In this document: positions 57,280-64,000 of the stretch, piece by piece
How the letters are laid out: the number at the start of each line of letters is the position of its first letter
Position numbering within the stretch: the first letter of the stretch is position 1
Assembly (NCBI RefSeq): GCF_021513195.1
Contig: NZ_CP090974.1
Span: 1,066,001 to 1,130,000 of the forward strand
Reading direction: 5' to 3'
DNA: 64,000 bases
From: Shewanella sp. OMA3-2
GTDB lineage: Bacteria > Pseudomonadota > Gammaproteobacteria > Enterobacterales > Shewanellaceae
Translations under genes and position numbers: made by a program
The notes under the pieces: model-generated
Seen by the model: the letters and a program-made list of their open reading frames with translations, nothing else
Databases searched by the model: none
What the model was told of the DNA's origin: nothing

Positions 57280-58371
57280 TTGAAACCTTTTCCTCGCGCT
57301 GAAATTAGTCGTCACGCCTTAAAACATAATCTTGCCCGATTACGTGAGATAGCTCCCCACAGCCAAATTATGGCGGTAGTAAAAGCCAATGGTTATGGTC
57401 ATGGGTTACTCAATGTTGCCCAATGTGTCAGTAATTATGACGGTGGAGCCGATGGATTTGGATTGGCAAGGTTAGAAGAAGCGCTTGAGCTGCGTAATGG
57501 CGGAGTACAAGGGCGTTTATTATTACTTGAAGGCTTTTTTAGGGCGTCAGATCTGCCATTAATTGTTGAAAATGATATTGAAACCGCCGTTCATCATGAA
57601 TCACAGCTGCAAATGTTAGAACAAACTGCTTTATCTAAGCCAGTAAAAGTATGGCTTAAAGTTGATTCTGGCATGCATAGGTTAGGCTTTAGTTTGACGC
57701 AATTTCCTGCAATTTATCAACGCTTAATGGCCTGTGAATCGGTAGCTAAACCGATTAATCTAATGACTCACTTTGCCTGTGCCGATGAGCCCGATAATCC
57801 ACTGACATTAAAGCAAATGAGAGACTTTGAAAACCTCATAGCCGGCCTTGATGGTGAGCGTACCTTAGCTAACTCGGCCGCCACGATATTTTGGCCGCAA
57901 AGTCAGGCTGACTGGGTGCGTCCTGGTATTGCGCTTTATGGTGTATCACCGGTAATGGGTGATAAAGGCACAAACCACCAATTAATCCCTGCTATGGAAT
58001 TAGTCTCTAACTTAATTGCTGTGCGGGAACATAAAGCGGGCGACTGTGTTGGTTATGGCGCATATTGGCAAGCTAAAGAAGACACGTTATTAGGTGTGGT
58101 TGCCATAGGGTACGGAGATGGTTATCCCCGCAATGCACCAGAGGGAACTCCTGTATTGCTTAATGGGCGTAGAGTACCCATAGTCGGTAGAGTGTCAATG
58201 GATATGCTTACCGTCGATTTGGGCTTAGATGCAACTGACTGTGTCGGTGATAGCGTGCAGTTATGGGGTAAAGAGCTGGCAGTTGAAGAAGTTGCTGAGC
58301 ACATAGGCACAATCGCTTATGAACTGGTGACTAAATTGACTCCAAGAGTGATGGTTAAATTATTACCTTAA
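57280..58371 (+). CDS. alr: Alanine racemase
   Basis: A 363-aa PLP enzyme that makes D-alanine for peptidoglycan. The PLP lysine is Lys35 ([10 protein letters not shown]) and the catalytic Tyr is Tyr259 (VGYGAYW). [14 protein letters not shown] and GYGDGYPR are further family marks. The start is a TTG at 57280 with AAGG upstream; no ATG lies near the conserved N-terminus, so a rare start codon is used. It follows dnaB closely. Confidence 0.95.
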   Translation: MKPFPRAEISRHALKHNLARLREIAPHSQIMAVVKANGYGHGLLNVAQCVSNYDGGADGFGLARLEEALELRNGGVQGRLLLLEGFFRASDLPLIVENDIETAVHHESQLQMLEQTALSKPVKVWLKVDSGMHRLGFSLTQFPAIYQRLMACESVAKPINLMTHFACADEPDNPLTLKQMRDFENLIAGLDGERTLANSAATIFWPQSQADWVRPGIALYGVSPVMGDKGTNHQLIPAMELVSNLIAVREHKAGDCVGYGAYWQAKEDTLLGVVAIGYGDGYPRNAPEGTPVLLNGRRVPIVGRVSMDMLTVDLGLDATDCVGDSVQLWGKELAVEEVAEHIGTIAYELVTKLTPRVMVKLLP

Positions 58372-58487
58372 GCTGAATCAGTCGCTTAATAGTTAGATTT
58401 CAAACTGTAGCTGGCCAGTCATTACATCATGCCTGGCCTAAAAAAATGGAGTGAATGTTCAAGAGTGGTGACCTCACAATATGGGTA

Positions 58488-58952
58488 TTACTCTTCAAAA
58501 CATATTTCAATAAAAGCCATCCCATATTCGTGTGAAAATGGCATCATAATTTTTTTGCCTTTAGCTTGATGTGAAATTGTGTGGTTCTTTCCTGATACCA
58601 CAGCAGGGGTTGCCATATCAAAATCATAACCTTTACTGCTGAGCAAGTTCTTCGCTCCGCCAGTAACCATATTGGTAATTTCACCTACTAAATCAGTAAT
58701 GTCAGCGTTAATACTAGTTGGTTTTTCACCTAGCATTTTATTCATAATCTCTAGAATTAGCGATTCTTCGAAGGTAATAGACAATGATCCTTTAGTTTTA
58801 GGCCCAACCATGCCAATTAAGCCTGAGACATCTCCTTTAGCTAGGTCATGATTCTTCAATTGTGGCTTGCCAGGCTTAAGATCCATGGTTGCCATTGTTG
58901 ATATCACATTCACTAACGACACAAGAAAAGGGTTAATAAATTCAACGTTCAT
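58488..58952 (-). CDS. CheX-like chemotaxis phosphatase
   Basis: A 154-aa protein of the CheX/CheC/FliY family. The signature is DLVGEITNMVTGGAKNLL, in which the Glu and Asn of the family's ExxN motif fall in GEITN. CheX dephosphorylates CheY-P. SHEYGMAFIEICFEE closes the fold. AAGGAG lies upstream of the ATG. It stands alone, between alr and dusA, away from any che cluster in view. Confidence 0.88.
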   Translation of the reverse strand: MNVEFINPFLVSLVNVISTMATMDLKPGKPQLKNHDLAKGDVSGLIGMVGPKTKGSLSITFEESLILEIMNKMLGEKPTSINADITDLVGEITNMVTGGAKNLLSSKGYDFDMATPAVVSGKNHTISHQAKGKKIMMPFSHEYGMAFIEICFEE

Positions 58953-59219
58953 ATTGAACTTGCTCCTTATTGAGACATGCTGTTAAGGGGGAAAGTCATT
59001 ACACTATAAATTACTCTAGCATTAACCCACAGTCTAGAACACCCTTGATGATTTGGGTATCTGAACCTAATATATACATGATATAATCAGTTCATATCGC
59101 CAGCTTATGCAGGTTTGTCTCTATCTTAGTTATACCTTAGTTATATCTTCTTTAATGATGTAGTGGTTATCGCTATAGATTAACTAGGGTGTCCGCTTCA
59201 GCTACAAATATTGGTTTTT

Positions 59220-60218
59220 ATGACTGCTAATGTAAAAATAGATCGCACCTTTAGCATAGCGCCTATGCTGGACTGGACTGATCGTCACTATCGTTATTTT
59301 GCTCGTTTAATGTCTGCTAATACTTTGTTATATACAGAGATGGTGACTACTGGTGCCATTATATACGGTAAAGGCGACTATTTAGCTTACAACGAAGAGG
59401 AACATCCTCTGGCGTTACAATTGGGTGGCTCAAACCCAAAAGACTTAGCTCATTGTGCCAAGCTTGCTGCTGAGCGCGGTTATGATGAGGTGAATATCAA
59501 TGTCGGTTGCCCTTCTGATCGAGTCCAAAATGGTCGTTTTGGTGCCTGTTTAATGGGTGAACCTGAATTAGTCGCTGAATGTGTTGATGCTATGAAGCAG
59601 GCGGCTGATATTCCCGTTACGGTAAAAACCCGCATTGGTATTGATGATCAAGACAGTTATGAGTTTTTAACGCGATTTGTGGAAACGGTTAGCGCTAAAG
59701 GCTGTACCGATTTTACTATTCATGCGCGTAAAGCTTGGTTACAAGGATTAAGCCCAAAAGAGAATCGTGAGATCCCACCACTTGATTACGATCGTGTTTA
59801 TCAATTGAAGTGTGATTTTCCTGCTCTTAATATCAGCATTAATGGTGGCATTACTAGTTTAGACCAAGCCAAAATACATCTTCAGCATGTTGACGGTGTC
59901 ATGGTTGGCCGTGAGGCATATCAAAACCCGTATATCTTAGCTCAAGTGGAGCAACAGCTTTTTCACAGTAATGCAGCACAATTAAGTCGCGAAGAAGTGG
60001 TCGAGTTAATGTTGCCGTATATTGAACGTCATATTCAGCAAGGTGGACGACTAAATCACATAACTCGTCACATGATTGGCTTATTTCAAGGCTTGCCTGG
60101 CTCAAGAAGCTGGCGCCGCTATTTAAGTGAAAATGCACACTTAGCGGGTGCAGGAATTGAGGTAGTGAGAGGCGCGATAGCCTTGATGGATGAAAATGCA
60201 CCAGAACCAATAGCCTAA
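59220..60218 (+). CDS. dusA: tRNA-dihydrouridine synthase A
   Basis: A 332-aa FMN enzyme that reduces U20/U20a in tRNA. The N-terminal [19 protein letters not shown] and [12 protein letters not shown] are DusA-specific. The catalytic Cys lies in [54 protein letters not shown] and [12 protein letters not shown] follow. I chose the ATG at 59220, three codons after a TTG with no better ribosome site. Confidence 0.95.
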   Translation: MTANVKIDRTFSIAPMLDWTDRHYRYFARLMSANTLLYTEMVTTGAIIYGKGDYLAYNEEEHPLALQLGGSNPKDLAHCAKLAAERGYDEVNINVGCPSDRVQNGRFGACLMGEPELVAECVDAMKQAADIPVTVKTRIGIDDQDSYEFLTRFVETVSAKGCTDFTIHARKAWLQGLSPKENREIPPLDYDRVYQLKCDFPALNISINGGITSLDQAKIHLQHVDGVMVGREAYQNPYILAQVEQQLFHSNAAQLSREEVVELMLPYIERHIQQGGRLNHITRHMIGLFQGLPGSRSWRRYLSENAHLAGAGIEVVRGAIALMDENAPEPIA

Positions 60219-60232
60219 CTAATCCCTAAATT

Positions 60233-60258
60233 AAGCGCTCATAAGAGCGCTTTTTTTT
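60233..60258 (+). terminator. Terminator of dusA
   Basis: AAGCGCTC pairs with GAGCGCTT around ATAA, followed by a T run. Confidence 0.93.
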
Positions 60259-60505
60259 GTGCGTAAATTCAGCTCGGAAGATGATTTTATAAGCATTATG
60301 TCAATTATATATTTGGTATTTCTTGAACTATTTATTTGTTGTGTTAATTCAGATTTAACTGAATTAGTAAAATTGACCAATCATGTGGTTAATTTTACTA
60401 ATTGTTCGTTTTTCATGCTTGAACATGATTTTTAATATACTAAATTCTAACTGAAAAATAATTTTAATTTAAATTATTCAACTACTTACATTGGTATGAA
60501 AAAGT

Positions 60506-60521
60506 TGGCATGTTGTTTGTA
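60506..60521 (+). promoter_or_regulatory. Candidate sigma-54 promoter of the PspC operon
   Basis: TGGCATGTTGTTTGTA resembles TGGCAC-N5-TTGCA. The -24 GG is intact, while the -12 GC is GT. It lies 65 bp upstream of the first gene. psp genes are classically sigma-54 dependent, which raises its plausibility. The -12 mismatch is a weakness. The remainder of 60259-60585 is AT-rich and gene-free. Confidence 0.4.
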
Positions 60522-60585
60522 ATGCTATATCTGTCAGCAGGGAGAAATAGATTTCACTGCACATTAAACAGAAAAGGAAGACATT

Positions 60586-60915
60586 ATGTTTATTTCAAAC
60601 TCAAAGTTTACCAGCAATTCAAAAAGTCGTTTAAGCCGTATTGCTGGAGTGGCAGTCGTCGCATTAACTATGTCACTAGGTAGCTTTACAGCCCAAGCCA
60701 ATGACCTAATAGTTCAAGATACCTTTAGAATGCTAGAACAGAATATTTCTACAGCCAGCCAGGATTTGATTTTGTCAGCTAAGCAAGAATTGCTGCTGTC
60801 ATTAAAAACTCAAATTGCTGAACAAATATTTGATAGTGGTATTAATGCAGACAATAACGTTATAGCCACTGATGTAACGGAACGCTCAGTCAATACAGCT
60901 GCGAGTCAAAAGTAA
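60586..60915 (+). CDS. Small exported protein of unknown function
   Basis: A 109-aa protein with a signal peptide (hydrophobic IAGVAVVALTMSLGSFTAQA, cleaved before NDLIVQ at about residue 38). The mature 70 residues are mostly helical (FRMLEQNISTASQDLILSAKQELLLSLKTQIAEQIF). Not recognised. AAAAGGAAGACATT precedes the ATG. It is followed after 2 bp by a 40-aa membrane peptide gene and then by a PspC gene, so the three form an operon. Confidence 0.75.
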   Translation: MFISNSKFTSNSKSRLSRIAGVAVVALTMSLGSFTAQANDLIVQDTFRMLEQNISTASQDLILSAKQELLLSLKTQIAEQIFDSGINADNNVIATDVTERSVNTAASQK

Positions 60916-60917
60916 TC

Positions 60918-61040
60918 ATGTTTGCTGAACAACTAGGCTTGGTTATGCCTTTACTGGCCATAGTGTTACTGCCCTTTGTGAGCTTTATTTGTTGTGCAGT
61001 TATCGCTAATTTGCTGACCAAGTTACAAAATCAAGCTTAA
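60918..61040 (+). CDS. Unannotated 40-aa membrane peptide
   Basis: A short frame starting MFAEQLGLVMPLLAIVLLPF, with one long hydrophobic segment (residues 7-33, including a CC pair) and a polar C-terminus (NLLTKLQNQA). It begins 2 bp after the stop of the exported-protein gene, consistent with translational coupling, and 59 bp upstream of the PspC gene. It occupies the place that PspB has in psp operons but shows no PspB similarity. Not recognised. Confidence 0.6.
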   Translation: MFAEQLGLVMPLLAIVLLPFVSFICCAVIANLLTKLQNQA

Positions 61041-61099
61041 TTTAAGCGGATGCTAATTGAAGCTGTTTAGCTCGTATCGTGAAGATGTTAAGGAGTATT

Positions 61100-61300
61100 A
61101 TGGATAGAATAATTGCAAAGCTAACCGATCAACCAAAGATCATTTGTGGTGTATGCCATTATCTTGCAAAACAATTTGGTTGGTCTGTCATGTGGACAAG
61201 AGTGGTAAGTGTATTGGTATTGTTCGCTAACCCAATAGCGTGTTTATTAGCCTATATTGTTTTAGCTATTATGGTGGATAAAAAATCAACTCACTCTTAA
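61100..61300 (+). CDS. PspC-domain membrane protein
   Basis: A 66-aa protein made almost only of the PspC domain: LTDQPKIICGVCHYLAKQFGWSVMWTRVVSVLVLF followed by a second helix, LLAYIVLAIMV. PspC senses envelope stress in the phage-shock response with PspB. Here it lacks the cytoplasmic extension of E. coli PspC (119 aa). I chose the ATG at 61100 (AAGGAG upstream). No pspA or pspF is in the window. Confidence 0.85.
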   Translation: MDRIIAKLTDQPKIICGVCHYLAKQFGWSVMWTRVVSVLVLFANPIACLLAYIVLAIMVDKKSTHS

Positions 61301-61303
61301 AGG

Positions 61304-61385
61304 CTCTCTAATTCAGTTCTAAAACGTACTCAATAAGTAACGCAATGCCAGATTGTGAAGATTATATAACCACTGAATTAGAGAG
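61304..61385. repeat. 13-bp inverted repeat after the PspC gene
   Basis: CTCTCTAATTCAG (61304-61316) and CTGAATTAGAGAG (61373-61385) are perfect inverse copies, 56 bp apart, starting directly after the PspC stop. There is no T run, so it is not an ordinary terminator. Further on, two imperfect copies of GATGATTGCTATATCAA lie at about 61457-61497. Confidence 0.7.
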
Positions 61386-61505
61386 TGCATCTACAAAATG
61401 ACACTCTCAAACCAGCAAAATATTAAGGTTTTACTGCTATCATTGGTACACATATATGATGATTGCTATATCAAGACTCTGATCATTGCTATACCAAAAT
61501 TATGA

Positions 61506-62240
61506 TTATTTATTCAAGAAAGCTTGGAACATTTGCTTCGCTTCATCACTTTTTAAGCGTTGTCCGAAATGGGTTAGTTCAAGCTGCATCTGTTGTTTCA
61601 CTTGCTGCTGGTTGTGACGTAACAACTGTCGTGATATTTGCAACGATTCGGGTGGCTGACTTGCCAACTTTTTAGCTTTAGTAAGTGCAAAATCAATCAC
61701 ATCAGTTTCAATAACTTGATTGATAATATTTAATTCAGCTGCGGTTTTGGCATTAAATGCATCGCCAAGTAAAATAAGCTCAGCAGCTTTTTGCTGACCA
61801 ACTATTAACGGTAATAATAGGCTAGATGCAGCTTCTGGAACTAATGCTAAACTTACAAAAGGCATTTGAAATTTTGCGCTATTGTCGGCATAGACTAAAT
61901 CACAATGCAGTAATAGGGTTGTGCCAATACCAACTGCAGCGCCTGATACAGCGGCTACTAGCGGTTTTTTTAACTCCAGTAAGCACATTAAAAATTTTAC
62001 GGTAGGGTGATCATTATTAAGGTCGCCACTTTGTAAAAAATCAGCAATATCGTTGCCAGCGGTAAAGCAATTTCCTTCACCGTGTAACATAAAGGCACGA
62101 ATCTCATTGTTGCTATCGCCCTCGATAAGGTATTCTGTGAGTTGTTGATACATCGCAAGATTAAATGCATTACGTTTTTCTGGGCGATTGAAGCTGATGA
62201 TACGTACACCTTGTTCATCACGTACTTTTATAAGACTCAT
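61506..62240 (-). CDS. Enoyl-CoA hydratase/isomerase family protein
   Basis: A 244-aa crotonase-fold protein. The family start is VRIISFNRPEKRNAFNLAMYQQL. The oxyanion-hole segments are GEGNCFTAGNDIADFL and AAVSGAAVGIGTTLLLHCDLVYA. PFVSLALVPEAASSLLLPLIVG has the Glu typical of PaaG/ECI-like isomerases rather than the two Glu of a classical hydratase, so isomerase activity is possible. ATG preceded by AAGGAAACAACGA. Confidence 0.9.
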   Translation of the reverse strand: MSLIKVRDEQGVRIISFNRPEKRNAFNLAMYQQLTEYLIEGDSNNEIRAFMLHGEGNCFTAGNDIADFLQSGDLNNDHPTVKFLMCLLELKKPLVAAVSGAAVGIGTTLLLHCDLVYADNSAKFQMPFVSLALVPEAASSLLLPLIVGQQKAAELILLGDAFNAKTAAELNIINQVIETDVIDFALTKAKKLASQPPESLQISRQLLRHNQQQVKQQMQLELTHFGQRLKSDEAKQMFQAFLNK

Positions 62241-62275
62241 TCGTTGTTTCCTTTTTGAACACGAGCAGGGATTAC

Positions 62276-62764
62276 ATGGAGTTTAAGACATTGAAACCAA
62301 TATTCAAACATCTGTTTAATTTTTTAGCGCTATCGTTATTATCATTTACTGCAGTAGCTAATGTCGTATTAGTTGATGGGCACGTACGCGCAATGCCTGC
62401 ATCTGTGCCTAATACTGCCGCATATTTAACATTAGAAAATAATGGTGATAAAACCGTCAATTTAATTGCGATAAAAACACCTATTGCTAAAGAGGCACAG
62501 CTGCACACTATTATTGAAGAAAATGGCATGGTTAAAATGCGTCAAATCGAACACTTGCCTATTGCTTCTCATGGGACGCTCAGTTTAAAACCGTCTGGTG
62601 ATCACATTATGATATTAGGCTTAAATAAGCCACTAGCAGAAAACGATAAAGTAGTATTAACATTGATATTTGATAATAAGCAGCGGTTACAGGTGGAATT
62701 GCCTGTGTTAAAACAGGCTGATTCTGAACATCAAGATCATAGCGAACATCATCACCATCATTAA
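62276..62764 (+). CDS. PCu(A)C-type periplasmic copper chaperone
   Basis: A 162-aa exported protein. A signal peptide ends at TAVANVV. The copper-binding residues of the PCu(A)C family are in place: His in AQLHTII, Met in NGMVKM, and HIM in SGDHIMILGL. A C-terminal tail of alternating His and acidic residues (SEHQDHSEHHHHH) probably adds metal binding. These chaperones deliver Cu(I) to the CuA site of cytochrome oxidases. The ATG at 62276 follows CAGGGATTAC. The DUF2333 gene starts 12 bp after the stop. Confidence 0.92.
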   Translation: MEFKTLKPIFKHLFNFLALSLLSFTAVANVVLVDGHVRAMPASVPNTAAYLTLENNGDKTVNLIAIKTPIAKEAQLHTIIEENGMVKMRQIEHLPIASHGTLSLKPSGDHIMILGLNKPLAENDKVVLTLIFDNKQRLQVELPVLKQADSEHQDHSEHHHHH

Positions 62765-62776
62765 GGAGTAATATTG

Positions 62777-63748
62777 ATGCTATTTACAAGGAATAAAGTT
62801 TTTGCCGTCGGTGCTTTAGTCGGTTTAATAGGCTATTTTGTTAGCGTTTGGTGGAGTATAGAGCCAGACCCTATTGAACCCGTTGCTATGCAAACTGATC
62901 AGGGAAAGCTTATTACGGGGTATGCGACGACAAACTCGTTGATTGCCACAATGGAAACCTTACTTGATAAGCCTGGTGGTTGGTTAGCTAACGATATGAT
63001 GCCACCGTCGATATTTATGGATAATATGCCGGCGTTTGAGTTTGGTGCGCTGGAACAGTCACGCGACTTAGCATTGGTTATGCGTAAAGAGTTTAGTCGC
63101 TCACAATCTCAGTCTACCGCAGACACGGATTTATCATCTGCACATTCCAAATTAAATATTGAACACACCAGTTGGTTGGTGCCCAGTGCTGAGAGCGAAT
63201 ACCGCGATGCGATTAAATTACTTAAGCTATACCAAGCTAGAATAAGTGATACTGGTAATACTAATGCGCAGTTTTATGCTCGTGCAGATAACCTCAATGA
63301 ATGGCTCAAAGAAGTACAAAAGCGATTAGGCAGTATTTCTCAGCGCTTATCAGCGAGTGTCGGCCAAGATAGATTGAATACCGATTTAGCCGGTGATTCA
63401 GCCGCGCGTCAATCAACACCTTCAGCAATGAGTGCAGAAATTAAAACCAACTGGTGGAAAATTGATGATGTGTTTTATGAAAGCCGTGGGTCAGCATGGG
63501 CATTATTAAACTTTATGCGCGCTATTGAAGTTGATTTTGCCGATGTATTAGAAAAGAAAAATGCCGAAGTCAGCTTACGTCAAATAATTCGTGAGTTGGA
63601 AGCTACTCAGCTAACCGTGTGGAGCCCGATGGTGTTAAATGGTAATGGCTTTGGTTTGGTCGCTAACCACTCATTAGTGATGGCCAACTATATATCGCGT
63701 GCCAATGCAGCGGTAATTGATTTAACTAATTTACTTTCTCAGGGATAA
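62777..63748 (+). CDS. DUF2333 family membrane-anchored protein
   Basis: A 323-aa protein with one N-terminal membrane helix (VFAVGALVGLIGYFVSVWW) and a large, mostly helical periplasmic domain. The segments LLDKPGGWLANDMMPPSIFMDNMPAFEFGAL and WWKIDDVFYESRGSAWALLNFMRAIEVDF are characteristic of DUF2333. Function unknown. It lies 12 bp after the copper chaperone and 2 bp before the next gene, so all three are one operon. Confidence 0.88.
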   Translation: MLFTRNKVFAVGALVGLIGYFVSVWWSIEPDPIEPVAMQTDQGKLITGYATTNSLIATMETLLDKPGGWLANDMMPPSIFMDNMPAFEFGALEQSRDLALVMRKEFSRSQSQSTADTDLSSAHSKLNIEHTSWLVPSAESEYRDAIKLLKLYQARISDTGNTNAQFYARADNLNEWLKEVQKRLGSISQRLSASVGQDRLNTDLAGDSAARQSTPSAMSAEIKTNWWKIDDVFYESRGSAWALLNFMRAIEVDFADVLEKKNAEVSLRQIIRELEATQLTVWSPMVLNGNGFGLVANHSLVMANYISRANAAVIDLTNLLSQG

Positions 63749-63750
63749 CA

Positions 63751-64000
63751 ATGAACAAGACTATTTTAGCGACAGCCATTTTCGGTTTATTAAGTGTTTC
63801 TTCTGCACAAGCAGCAACAGTTGTCGGCTTTAAAGTCGGTGGCGATTTATGGCAAACTGACGCAACAGGGACGTTTAATGCCGACAGTAATGTAGGCAAT
63901 GCAACAGGCCTGGCTCAAACCTATGATTATGATTCTGATACTCAGGGTAGTGTATGGTTAGCGATTGAGCATCCGATCCCGATTGTTCCTAACCTTAAAA
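63751..64000 (+). CDS. TIGR04219-type outer-membrane beta-barrel protein, N-terminal part
   Basis: The first 83 codons of a gene that runs out of the window. A signal peptide (MNKTILATAIFGLLSVSSA, cleaved after QAA) is followed by TVVGFKVGGDLWQTDATG and AIEHPIPIVPNLK. These match the start of TIGR04219-type barrel proteins found in Shewanella and Vibrio. AGGGATAACA precedes the ATG. It starts 2 bp after the DUF2333 stop. Confidence 0.85.
   Translation, partial: MNKTILATAIFGLLSVSSAQAATVVGFKVGGDLWQTDATGTFNADSNVGNATGLAQTYDYDSDTQGSVWLAIEHPIPIVPNLK

Noticed and set aside
60918..61040. PspB
   Set aside because: Size and position would fit, but the cytoplasmic coiled coil of PspB is absent.

Overview
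The window is chromosomal DNA of a marine gammaproteobacterium, almost certainly Shewanella or a close relative. The evidence is a periplasmic tetrahaem flavocytochrome c fumarate reductase of the FccA type, an S46 dipeptidyl-peptidase, a GlyGly-CTERM subtilase, a TIGR04219-type outer-membrane protein, and housekeeping genes (dnaB, alr, asnC, rluA, dusA, tcdA, ahpCF) that read like Shewanella orthologues. The nitric-oxide reductase genes point to a strain that reduces or detoxifies NO.

Layout. 1-4750: the 3' end of norB, then norD, norQ, norE, norF on the plus strand. 4750-9450: an accessory island with two ~285-bp direct repeats flanking an unknown 150-aa gene, an AT-rich OLD-like ATPase/TOPRIM-like gene (a possible defence gene), and two ~183-bp tandem repeats that can fold into a three-arm structure. 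9450-12430 (minus): a second norE-norF pair followed by norR, with a good sigma-54 promoter in front. 12430-13160: the relic of a NarL/NarP-type regulator. 13150-19000: rnk and three DUF1254/DUF1214 secreted proteins, two of them tandem duplicates. 19370-25540: a large hybrid sensor kinase and a secreted metzincin-type metalloprotease. 25600-31300: a eukaryote-like protein kinase with a small overlapping partner, a Cys-rich protein, tpm, a porin and tcdA. 31380-33000: a sensor kinase broken by one frameshift. 33200-36110: a SieB-like membrane protein, a DUF3149 peptide, tRNA-Leu(CAA) and an unknown gene. 36180-40040: a GlyGly-CTERM subtilase, also with one frameshift. 40270-44330: asnC, rluA, two small membrane proteins and fccA. 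44600-52520: ldhA, a dienelactone hydrolase, an MscS-like channel, a spermidine-synthase-like protein, ahpCF and a chemoreceptor. 52610-55660: an S46 peptidase carrying about 54 pentapeptide repeats. 55780-64000: dnaB, alr, cheX, dusA, a small PspC-containing operon, an enoyl-CoA hydratase, a PCu(A)C copper chaperone, a DUF2333 protein and the start of a TIGR04219 gene.

How it fits together. The first 12.5 kb is a nitric-oxide response locus: reductase subunit, assembly factors (NorD/NorQ), two sets of accessory subunits (NorE/NorF) and the NO-sensing activator NorR, with foreign-looking DNA inserted between the two convergent gene groups. Peroxide defence (ahpCF), fermentation and fumarate respiration (ldhA, fccA), secreted proteolysis (three proteases) and envelope stress or transport genes make up most of the rest. 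The best candidates for undescribed biology are the accessory island, the pentapeptide-repeat tail of the S46 peptidase, and the small PspC operon with an unrecognised 40-aa membrane peptide and a possible sigma-54 promoter. All starts, folds and homologies were judged by eye; no database search was run.
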